A stretch of 37,468 bases of DNA from JADGRQ01 sp041476585. GTDB lineage: Bacteria; Pseudomonadota; Gammaproteobacteria; Burkholderiales; SG8-39. Position numbers and translations under genes: made by a program. This document shows positions 17,628-24,187 of this stretch, piece by piece; the first letter of the stretch is position 1, and the number at the start of each line of letters is the position of its first letter. The notes below the pieces were generated by a model. That model searched no databases, was not told the DNA's origin, and saw only the letters and a program-made list of their open reading frames with translations. The stretch covers positions 1 to 37,468 of the forward strand of contig JBGOTT010000004.1 in assembly GCA_041476585.1 (NCBI GenBank), read 5' to 3'.

Positions 17628-18362
17628 TCAGTACTGGCGCCGCGGCGCCCTGTACGAATCTCTCGGGAATACATACGGCGGCACGCGTCCGACCAACGTC
17701 TCGATCAGCATCAGTTCCTGGTCGGTGTGGTTGATGAAAGGCGCGTCGCGAATGCTCTCGCCGGGTTTGGCGTCGGCCACGATATACAGCGGCCGGTCGT
17801 GTTTTTTGGACACTACCGTGTCCTTGCTCTCCGGGTCCTTGTTGGCCTCGACCTCCGCGACACCGTAACAGGTGCAGAAGTACGTCTGCTCGGGATCCGA
17901 CTCCAGGTAAAAGCCCGTGCCGCGTATGCCGATCGTGGCAGTGGCGGTCGTGATGCGGGTGCGTTGTCCCCTGGTGGGAAAAACCGAAAGCAGCGCCCCG
18001 GTAAGCAACCGCATTCCGAAAAGCAGGAATGAACGTTGTTGTTCCGCCTCGAGGGTGACACGGCTCCGGTCGCGCAGGATGAACGCGTTCTCGCCGACCG
18101 CGAACACGATCTCGCTGCCCCTCCCGGTCTCCACCGTGTCGTTGGGGCCGATGCTGGTCTGCATGGTCGCCGCGCTTCCATTGACCGTCGCATCGCCGGT
18201 GAGGCGGTAGATCGATTGCCCCGGCGGCAGCTTCTCCGGCGGACGGCCGAAGATCTGGGCCTGGGCCTGCGATCCGGGCACGCCGGCGGAAAACAGCCCG
18301 GCGGCCAGCGCCTGCAGCAGCAGACGGCGGCGCGGATCTTCACTCTCGCCAAAACGTTTCAT
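17628..18362 (-). CDS. Exported FecR-domain protein
   Basis: A 244-residue protein with a Tat-like signal (PRRRLLLQALAAGLFSAGV) ending after QAQAQ, then a FecR domain (GDATVNGSAATMQTSIGPND, VETGRGSEIVFAVGENAFILR, TLTGA-like LLTGALLSVFP, TTATATIGIRGTGFYLE). FecR-domain proteins of this stand-alone kind are periplasmic and lack the sigma-regulator helix of true FecR. Their role is mostly unknown. A CTC motif (TYFCTCYG, about residue 160) may bind metal or form a disulfide. It is convergent with the haem lipoprotein, with 14 bases between the stops. The 93 bases upstream hold nothing recognisable. Confidence 0.82.
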   Translation of the reverse strand: MKRFGESEDPRRRLLLQALAAGLFSAGVPGSQAQAQIFGRPPEKLPPGQSIYRLTGDATVNGSAATMQTSIGPNDTVETGRGSEIVFAVGENAFILRDRSRVTLEAEQQRSFLLFGMRLLTGALLSVFPTRGQRTRITTATATIGIRGTGFYLESDPEQTYFCTCYGVAEVEANKDPESKDTVVSKKHDRPLYIVADAKPGESIRDAPFINHTDQELMLIETLVGRVPPYVFPRDSYRAPRRQY

Positions 18363-18455
18363 GAGTGCTCTCCGGAAAGCGGCATTGCCATTGTAATCAC
18401 TTTAGCGGCCATGCCTTTGCGCAGCGCGTTACGCGCGAAAACAGATTCGCACGCT

Positions 18456-19001
18456 TCAGCCGACTTCCGGGGTTTCAGGATCCTCCGAGAAGGAACTGCG
18501 CACGCGCAACACCGGCTCGAGAATTCCGCGACCCGCTGCATCGTGCGGAGCAATGCCGGTCGTCGACCGGCGCGGCACCACGGAAAGGGTAGTCAAGCCG
18601 TAGTGATCCCGGATGTTGCTTGCGCGATGGTAAAGCCCGGTTTCGTATACGCACTCGACGAGCGGCAACGATTCGACTTCGACTTCGATCTTCAGCGTTC
18701 CCAGGCCGATGCGGGGCGAGCCCAGTCCGACGATTCTGAGGTCGAGGACTGCCGCGCGAATGCCATAGCTCGAGTATCTCAGCAGGGCCGCCTCTCCCAG
18801 CCGGCTATTCGCGACCGAACGGACGCCCATCGCGATGCTTACCCGCCCGCCCGAGACCACCGGATTCGGGGCGACCGACAGTTGCTCAAGATTGAGGTTC
18901 GCGTCGAGCGGGATCGGATCGCGTTGCCCCTGCCCATCGCCTCCGCCTTCGGCCCCGGCGCCGGGGTAAACCTCGTCTTCGCCATCTTCGGACTCCCGCT
19001 T
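18456..19001 (-). pseudogene. Remnant of a Wzt-like polysaccharide ABC transporter ATPase, C-terminal domain only
   Basis: The minus-strand frame is open from 19001 to the TGA at 18456 (181 codons), without a normal start codon in its first 47 codons. The first possible start is GTG 18860. The reading shows a beta-sandwich pattern typical of the C-terminal carbohydrate-binding domain of Wzt-type ATPases: LNLEQLSVAPNPVVSGGRVS, LLRYSSYGIRAAVLDLR, then GLGTLKIEVEVESLPLVECV followed by YETGLYHRAS. The N-terminal ATPase domain (Walker A, LSGGQ, Walker B) is absent: two in-frame stops lie immediately upstream (TAG at 19004-19002, then another at 19016-19014). I infer a truncated gene. It could instead be a short stand-alone protein starting at 18860. 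The family call is from memory of the pattern, not from a search. Confidence 0.45.
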
Positions 19002-19070
19002 CTAAGTCAGACACTACAACACCCAACCGACTACGGGAAAATCCGGTCGCCGCGCTCGAAAGGGAGGGAC

Positions 19071-19105
19071 TTGACGGGACTACCTCCCCCGCCCGACAAT
19101 TTGTC
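19071..19105 (+). promoter_or_regulatory. Putative promoter of the peptide cluster, with a palindrome on the -10
   Basis: TTGACG (19071-19076, 5 of 6 to -35) and GACAAT (19095-19100, 4 of 6 to -10) are 18 bases apart. The start point would fall near 19107, giving a leader of about 75 bases before the precursor ATG at 19181. The -10 overlaps a perfect inverted repeat, GACAA-T-TTGTC (19095-19105), which could be a regulator half-site pair. Both are predictions by eye. Confidence 0.4.
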
Positions 19106-19180
19106 ACGGCAGTGGGACTCTGCGTAGTCTGCAGTTGGAGCCCCAGCCCAACACGGAAGACGAACCAAGAATGGGAATCC

Positions 19181-19363
19181 ATGGACACCACAAAAGCCAA
19201 CACGCGGCCGCGTTACGAGAGCCCGAAGATCACCCCGATGGATCGCGACGAGGTGTTGCAGGCGTTCCAGATGACCGCCGCGCAGATCAGCGCCGCTGGC
19301 TGTTGGTGGGCCGCAGGCTGCAGCCCTGGGTCGGTTCCCTGCCTGGTAGGCAACCCGCTCTGA
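19181..19363 (+). CDS. Candidate RiPP precursor peptide, 60 residues
   Basis: A small ORF (MDTTKANTRPRYESPKI at its start) that I propose as the substrate of the downstream enzymes. The N-terminal part (about 1-39) looks like a leader: Y12-E-S-P15-K-I17 matches the YxxPx(L/I) motif that binds PqqD-like/RRE domains in lasso-peptide leaders, followed by an amphipathic helix (RDEVLQAFQMTAAQI). The C-terminal part (GCWWAAGCSPGSVPCLVGNP, then Leu60) has Cys41, Cys47, Cys54 and Trp42-Trp43 and no Asp, Glu, Lys or Arg. There is thus no acidic ring residue for a lasso macrolactam. The cleavage site is unknown, perhaps around 37-40. A weak GGGA lies 4 bases before the ATG. A candidate promoter is upstream, and the first enzyme gene starts 106 bases downstream. 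Confidence 0.72.
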   Translation: MDTTKANTRPRYESPKITPMDRDEVLQAFQMTAAQISAAGCWWAAGCSPGSVPCLVGNPL

Positions 19364-19469
19364 GATAGGCCGTTGGAGGGGCCAGGCGCGTCCGCGTCCG
19401 GCGTACTCGCAACTCTTGCCTTGCGCCACCCGTGCGCGTGGCGTATCAGTGGATTACTCGAGGGGTCAA

Positions 19470-20306
19470 ATGCGCGCACTGACGGCCGACGATGTCAAGG
19501 TAGTGCGTGGAGTGTCCCTTCGCCGCGATCCGGCACGCGAAGCCTGCTTCACGGTCGTCCAGTTGCACAAGGATCTGCACGACTACGACGATATGTCCGA
19601 CGTGTCCCGGAGGCAGCGGCTGCACCGGCACATGCATAACGAGATGCAGAGCCTCGAGATCGCGGCGCAGGCGCTTGCCGATTTTTCTGACGCGCCGTGG
19701 GAGTTGAGGTTGCAGTCGGCGCGCCAGTGCTGGGACGAGTCACGGCACACCAAGGTCCTTTACCGGCGGCTGCGCGAGCTAGGCGGCCGCAAGGGCGAAT
19801 TCCCGGTCATGAACTACGAGTGGGGCGTGACCCTGCTGCTGGATTCGCTCGCCGCGCGGCTGGCGGTCCAGAATCGAACGTTCGAAGGCGGCGAAATGGA
19901 TTTGCTGCGGCAGCAACAGGACATGTGGACGGACGCCGGCGACGAACGTACCGCGGCGCTGATGGACGCGCTGCTGGCCGACGAGGTGCAGCACGTGCGA
20001 TTCGCCAATCGCTGGCTCAAGCAGTTGGCGCGGGAGAATCCCCGGACGCTGCTTCAGGTCGCGGCCGGCGTCCACTTGCTCCGCCGGGTGACGGCGGGGT
20101 TGGCACCGGAGCCCGGCGAGGTTAACGCCGTCGGGGTGAACCTTACTGAATTCACGCACGTCGACATTTTCGCGAATATGGAGGACCGGCGCCTGGCCGA
20201 ATTCACCGAGAAAGAAATTGCCGAGCTGCTCCGTCAGGAGGGTTTCGGCTCTCTCGTGCCCTCGACGCGCTCCCAGGTCCAGCCGCCAACGGCGGCAGCA
20301 GGCTGA
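19470..20306 (+). CDS. DUF455 ferritin-like protein, copy 1 of the cluster
   Basis: A 278-residue four-helix ferritin-like protein of the DUF455 family, related to MiaE-type diiron hydroxylases. Likely metal ligands are Glu58 (HNEMQSLE, with Glu63), Glu90-x2-His93 (CWDESRH), Glu139 (NRTFEGG) and Glu172-x2-His175 (ADEVQHVRFAN). All are conserved in the two paralogues downstream. By inference it uses a dinuclear iron site to oxidise the peptide. No reaction is known for this context. ATG 19470 is chosen because GAGGGG stands 5 bases upstream and because the start aligns with that of the second copy. The C-terminus has an extra tail (from about 210) not seen in the others. It is 2 bases from the kinase gene. 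Confidence 0.85.
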   Translation: MRALTADDVKVVRGVSLRRDPAREACFTVVQLHKDLHDYDDMSDVSRRQRLHRHMHNEMQSLEIAAQALADFSDAPWELRLQSARQCWDESRHTKVLYRRLRELGGRKGEFPVMNYEWGVTLLLDSLAARLAVQNRTFEGGEMDLLRQQQDMWTDAGDERTAALMDALLADEVQHVRFANRWLKQLARENPRTLLQVAAGVHLLRRVTAGLAPEPGEVNAVGVNLTEFTHVDIFANMEDRRLAEFTEKEIAELLRQEGFGSLVPSTRSQVQPPTAAAG

Positions 20307-20308
20307 CC

Positions 20309-21445
20309 ATGCCTCTGGCTTCGACGCTCTGCGCTGAGCGTTGCGCGGCCGATTCGTCATGGTGGCTAGCGGCGCCTGCGCTGCTGCGGGACATCCAACA
20401 ACAGAGTCCTGCGCCTCAGGCATCGGCCCGCTACCGGCTCGGCGATAGCGTTTTCGAGATCGCCGTCGATGATCCGGTGCTGCTCGAAAAGTTTCGGCAG
20501 ATGTACGGTGATTGCGCGGTCTCGGCCCCCATTGCCCCCGACATGCCACGGGTGCGATGCACCGTGCGCCGCGGCGGTGATCCGCAACTGATCCTTTTGA
20601 CGTTCGAGACCGGGGCGCCGCCCGATCCCGCAGGTGCGGCGTTCAACCTGCTGCGCCCGACGCGCGCGGTGCCTCCCTTCAGCGTCCATGACTCGCGGAT
20701 TGCCGGATGGCGGCTGGCCGGCGGCGCGGTGGAGCCGGTGCTCGCAGCTTGTGGCCCGTACGTGCTCATCGCCCCGTGGCAGGTGCCGGCGGATTTCCTG
20801 GTCGAGTACCTGGTGGGAATCACTCTCGCGGCGCAACCTGAACTGCTGGCCGTGCATGGGGCTTCGCTGCAAATGCGGGACGCGGGCATGGTGATCGTGG
20901 GCGGTTCGCACGCGGGCAAGACGACCACCGCGCTGCACCTGGCCGCCCGTGGCCACACGCTGTTCGGCGACGAACTGGCCCTGATTCGACTCGCCAGCCG
21001 TGAGATCGTACCGTTCCGCCGGACTCTGAACCTGCGACCCGGTCCGCGTGCGCCGGAGCTGGCGGCGGTATTGGAACGGGCAGGCGACCGGGAAAAACTG
21101 GCAGTGGACGACGAGTGGGTCGGTCCGCACTGGATCGGCGACCTGTTTCCCGGATCTTCGCCGTGCCCCGCCAGCCTGCAGGCCGTGTTCTTTCTGGACG
21201 GATTTGCCAATCGAGCGTCGCTGGCCCCCTTCCGGCTGACGCTGCACGACACGGACGTCGTGAACTGGCTGGCCCAGCCCGCGATTGCCTATTGCTCGTG
21301 GGGACTCGCTCCCGAGCGCAGGGCCCTCAGGCTGCTGGCCCTCCGGCAACTGCTGGCGCGCGTCCCGTGCTGGCGGCTGAAAGTCGGCCCGCCTGCCGAG
21401 ACGGCACAACTGATCGAGCGCACAATGGAGGAGCAATGTTACTGA
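20309..21445 (+). CDS. HprK-like kinase
   Basis: A 378-residue protein with an HPr kinase-like nucleotide-binding domain in its second half. Walker A is G198-x4-G203-K204-T205 (GGSHAGKTTTALHL), followed by LFGDELALI, where the Asp-Glu is likely Walker B or catalytic. True HPr kinase has an N-terminal HPr-binding domain and a characteristic K-subdomain not recognised here, so the substrate is not HPr. Kinases of this kind occur in lasso-peptide clusters, where they phosphorylate a Ser of the precursor, and in the HPr-rel-A systems together with a PqqD-like protein and a nucleotidyltransferase, both of which also occur in this island. The candidate core has Ser48 and Ser51. It overlaps the next gene by 10 bases. 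Confidence 0.82.
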   Translation: MPLASTLCAERCAADSSWWLAAPALLRDIQQQSPAPQASARYRLGDSVFEIAVDDPVLLEKFRQMYGDCAVSAPIAPDMPRVRCTVRRGGDPQLILLTFETGAPPDPAGAAFNLLRPTRAVPPFSVHDSRIAGWRLAGGAVEPVLAACGPYVLIAPWQVPADFLVEYLVGITLAAQPELLAVHGASLQMRDAGMVIVGGSHAGKTTTALHLAARGHTLFGDELALIRLASREIVPFRRTLNLRPGPRAPELAAVLERAGDREKLAVDDEWVGPHWIGDLFPGSSPCPASLQAVFFLDGFANRASLAPFRLTLHDTDVVNWLAQPAIAYCSWGLAPERRALRLLALRQLLARVPCWRLKVGPPAETAQLIERTMEEQCY

Positions 21446-21993
21446 CGGTCAAGGAACGCGGCCAGTTCGCGGCGACGATGCGCCACGTTCACGTCTGGCT
21501 CATGGAAACCCTGGCTGCATGGGTGCCGACGACGCCCGAGATGGAAGTCAAATTGCTGTTTGGCGAGCATATCTGGGACGCGGCGCAGCACGCCGATGCG
21601 CTCGGCAAGCGCACGTTCGAGCTGCGCATGCCATTGCAGCAAAGCATGCGCCCCGCCGAAGCGTATGCGCAGTTTCTCGCCGAGCTCACGGGAATCGCGC
21701 CGACGCCACAGCGATTGGCTGCCGTTTACGACGTGCTCTTGCCGGCACTGGCCCAGCGCTACCGTCGTTATCTCGATGAGACGGATGCGTTGTCGGACGC
21801 TCCGACAGTGCGCATCGTGGAACGATACCTTGGCGATTCCGCTCGCATGGTCGAGGCGGGTCGCGCATTGCGGCAGGAACTTCCCCCGCTGCAGTTGGCA
21901 GACCAGGGGTGGGCCGAAACACTCCGGAAGCGCGAGGCAATGATCGATCGAATCCTCGCTCCGCGAGCCGGAGAAATCGCGGTGGATGCATAG
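21436..21993 (+). CDS. Ferritin-like paralogue with lost metal ligands
   Basis: A 185-residue all-helical protein I do not recognise at once. Aligned by eye with the DUF455 proteins it keeps the layout but not the ligands. WDAAQH (47-52) lines up with WDESRH, so Ala49 stands where Glu90 should be, leaving His52. LGDSARM (132-138) lines up with ADEVQH, so Ser135 and Met138 replace Glu and His. Before the latter, the segment DAPTVRIVERYL is typical of ferritin-like folds. Only Glu24 could remain of the first ligand pair. It may be a regulatory or scaffolding partner of the active paralogues. ATG 21436 has GGAGGA upstream and overlaps the kinase gene. The stop is followed directly by the ATG of the next DUF455 gene, with no spacer. 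Confidence 0.7.
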   Translation: MLLTVKERGQFAATMRHVHVWLMETLAAWVPTTPEMEVKLLFGEHIWDAAQHADALGKRTFELRMPLQQSMRPAEAYAQFLAELTGIAPTPQRLAAVYDVLLPALAQRYRRYLDETDALSDAPTVRIVERYLGDSARMVEAGRALRQELPPLQLADQGWAETLRKREAMIDRILAPRAGEIAVDA

Positions 21994-22776
21994 ATGCGAG
22001 GAACCGTCGCCGGCGATACGAAAGTGTTGCGCGGGATTGCGGTGCGCCGTGATCCGGCGCGCGAGCCATGCTTCACGATCGTCCACCTGCACGACCAGGT
22101 GCCCGATTCTGGCGCGCTGACCCCGGAAGCGCGCCGCCAGCGATTGCACCGCGAGTACAACCAGGAGGTGCAGACGGTCGAGGTCGCTGCCCTGTGCCTG
22201 ACGGACTTCCCGGAGGCGCCTTGGGAGTTGCGGCTGGAGCTGGCGCGCCAGTGCTGGGACGAGGCGCGCCATGCGGCCCTGCTGTACCGGTGCGTTAAGG
22301 CCTATGGCGGTTGGAAGGGCCAGTATCCGATCGCCAACCTGGACTGGTCCGTGGTGGCAATGATCGACTCGCTGGCGGGGCGGCTTGCGGTCCAGCACCG
22401 GACCTTCGAGGCCGGCTCGCTCGACATCGAGCGCCAGGCGATCCCGATGTTTCGGGATGCCGGCGATCACGCGACTGCCGACGCAATGGAAGCCATCGAA
22501 GCCGATGAGATCCACCATGTGCGTTTCGCCAACGAATGGTTGAAGCGCATGGCCGACGCGGAGCCGCGGACGGTAATGCAGGTGGCCGTGGCGATGGCCT
22601 GGCTGCGAAAGGTGGTGGACGCGACCGGCGGCGAATCACCGCACGAGATCGCGACCGACTCCGAGAGCCGGCGGTTGGCCGGGTTCTCGACGGCAGAAAT
22701 TGCCGAAGTGGAACGCCTGGAGCGGCTGGGCGTGGGTCATTCAGCCGGCGCGCCGAACAGCCAACGCAATGACTAG
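21994..22776 (+). CDS. DUF455 ferritin-like protein, copy 2 of the cluster
   Basis: A 260-residue DUF455 protein that aligns without gaps with copy 1 over the first 180 residues (VLRGIAVRRDPAREPCFTIV against VVRGVSLRRDPAREACFTVV). All likely diiron ligands are at the same positions: Glu58, Glu63, Glu90-x2-His93 (CWDEARH), Glu139 (HRTFEAG) and Glu172-x2-His175 (ADEIHHVRFAN). The two copies look like a gene duplication that has diverged, so they may act on different residues of the peptide or form a heteromer. The ATG follows the previous stop directly, and the 3' end overlaps copy 3 by 8 bases, indicating translational coupling. Confidence 0.85.
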   Translation: MRGTVAGDTKVLRGIAVRRDPAREPCFTIVHLHDQVPDSGALTPEARRQRLHREYNQEVQTVEVAALCLTDFPEAPWELRLELARQCWDEARHAALLYRCVKAYGGWKGQYPIANLDWSVVAMIDSLAGRLAVQHRTFEAGSLDIERQAIPMFRDAGDHATADAMEAIEADEIHHVRFANEWLKRMADAEPRTVMQVAVAMAWLRKVVDATGGESPHEIATDSESRRLAGFSTAEIAEVERLERLGVGHSAGAPNSQRND

Positions 22777-23515
22777 CGTGGCCGCTGCGCCACTCGAACC
22801 CGCGCTGTTCGCCGCCGGGCCCGCGCGCGACGCACGCTTCACGGTGGCGGATCGCTGGGTCGATTGCGCCAACTTCCCGGACGGGCACCCGCTGCGGGAG
22901 ATCGAGTTCTTTCATCGTCAGATGAACGAGGAAGTCGACAGTCTCGAGTGTTCTGCGAGCAACCTCAGCGATTTCCCAGCGGAGGATTGGGAGTTGCGAT
23001 TGGGACTGGCACGCCAGTGCGCCGACGAGGCTCGCCACGCGGCGATGTTCCGGCGAATCTTCGAGTCTCGCGGCGGATGGGTGGGCCAGTACCCGATCCT
23101 GAACTTTCAATACCGCATCGTCGCGCACATCCGTTCGCTCATCGGCCGAATCGCCGTGCAGAACCGCAGCTTCGAGGCGGGCGGCCTCGACGCGATCAAA
23201 TTCGGAATCGAAGCGGCGCGACAGCAGGGAGACGAAGCGTTGGTGGAGCTGTATCAGGCGCAGCAAGCCGATGAGATCGTCCATGTGCGCTTCGCGAACG
23301 AATGGATCCGTACCGCCACGCTGCGGGACGCCCGCGCTGTGCTGCAGATCGGCGCCGCGCTCAACTCGGCCTCGAAGGCTTTCGCGCAGTTGATCGGCGC
23401 CGAGGGCACCGAGGGTGTCAATTATCCGGCGGACATCGAGGGACGCCGGGAAGCCGGTTTTACTGAGAGCGAAGTTCGTACGGCGATCGAACTGCAGGCG
23501 CAGCCGGCCCGCTAG
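22769..23515 (+). CDS. DUF455 ferritin-like protein, copy 3 of the cluster
   Basis: A 248-residue third DUF455 copy, more divergent. It lacks the RRDPARE block but keeps the ligand set: Glu55 and Glu60 (NEEVDSLE), Glu87-x2-His90 (CADEARH), Glu136 (NRSFEAG) and Glu169-x2-His172 (ADEIVHVRFANEW). The Trp of the CWDE motif of the other copies is Ala here. The start is ATG 22769 inside the end of copy 2. It ends 24 bases before the peptidase gene. Three apparently active ferritin-like paralogues plus a degenerate one in one operon is unusual and suggests a multi-step or multi-subunit oxidation. Confidence 0.85.
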   Translation: MTSVAAAPLEPALFAAGPARDARFTVADRWVDCANFPDGHPLREIEFFHRQMNEEVDSLECSASNLSDFPAEDWELRLGLARQCADEARHAAMFRRIFESRGGWVGQYPILNFQYRIVAHIRSLIGRIAVQNRSFEAGGLDAIKFGIEAARQQGDEALVELYQAQQADEIVHVRFANEWIRTATLRDARAVLQIGAALNSASKAFAQLIGAEGTEGVNYPADIEGRREAGFTESEVRTAIELQAQPAR

Positions 23516-23539
23516 CGGAACGCTGGAGGCGCCGCGCGG

Positions 23540-24187
23540 ATGATAGAGAGCCGAACCGACGCGGTCACCCCGACTGATCCGGCGCAGCCGGATCCGCGTG
23601 CGGCCGGACGGATCGGCGCGGTAAGCGCGTTTCTGCTGGACCGCGAACCCCTGCTGCCTGCGTTAGTAGCCGCCCATCTGGGCGGGCGTGACGAAATTTT
23701 CGAGAGCGCAATTCGGGGCAGCAGCATGTCGCCCGCCATTCCGGGCCTCGCCCGTCTGCGCGTACGACTGCTGACGGAGCAGCCATGCCAACCCGGCGAC
23801 ATCGTGTATTTTTTGACCAACCATGGCTTCATGGTCCATCGCGTCATGTATCCGTCGCACAAATCCGCGCGCGGGAGCTATCTGCTCACTTTCGGGGATA
23901 ACTGCCTCAGCCCCGATCCTCCCGTGAGGATGGACCGGATCCTCGGAACCGTCTTCGCGGTCCAGATCGCTGGCAACTGGCGTCCTCCCGATCCTGCCAA
24001 GAGTGTTTCTGTCTTTCACCGACTGATTCGCGCGGGCACTTCTTCCGCCATGATCGCCGCCTTCAGATTCAGCGTCCCCGCGGCGGGTTGGTTGGCCGCC
24101 GCTCTGCTGAATCTGGAGTCCGTGGGACGAGCACCCGTCGGGCGCTTGTTGCGGATCCTGCATCTGATGCCCTCCGGGCGACAATGA
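23540..24187 (+). CDS. S24/S26-family peptidase, Ser-His type (Sec11/SipW-like)
   Basis: A 215-residue protein with the signal-peptidase fold motifs: G60-S-S62-M63-S-P65 with Ser62 as nucleophile, PGDIVYF, MVH100RV where His replaces the usual Lys as general base, and LTFGD120NCLSPD126 matching the GDN box. This is the S26B pattern of Sec11, SipW and archaeal signal peptidases, rather than bacterial LepB. The N-terminus has no membrane helix. A hydrophobic stretch near the C-terminus (AAFRFSVPAAGWLAAALLNL) may anchor it. In this cluster it is the only peptidase seen and I infer that it removes the precursor leader, in place of the lasso-type B2 protease. It ends inside the next start codon (ATGA). 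Confidence 0.78.
   Translation: MIESRTDAVTPTDPAQPDPRAAGRIGAVSAFLLDREPLLPALVAAHLGGRDEIFESAIRGSSMSPAIPGLARLRVRLLTEQPCQPGDIVYFLTNHGFMVHRVMYPSHKSARGSYLLTFGDNCLSPDPPVRMDRILGTVFAVQIAGNWRPPDPAKSVSVFHRLIRAGTSSAMIAAFRFSVPAAGWLAAALLNLESVGRAPVGRLLRILHLMPSGRQ

Noticed and set aside
18036..19127. A long plus-strand open frame (363 codons) across the FecR gene and the remnant
   Set aside because: It overlaps the well-supported FecR-domain gene on the other strand, has a composition rich in Arg/Asp/Ala typical of GC-rich shadow frames, and shows no recognisable domain.
19340..19352. Hairpin TGCCT-GGT-AGGCA at the end of the precursor gene as a terminator or attenuator
   Set aside because: The stem is only 5 bp, it lies inside the coding region and no T-run follows.
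20309..21445. Annotating the kinase as HPr kinase/phosphorylase (hprK)
   Set aside because: Only the P-loop domain is similar. The N-terminal half and the neighbourhood do not fit carbon-catabolite control.
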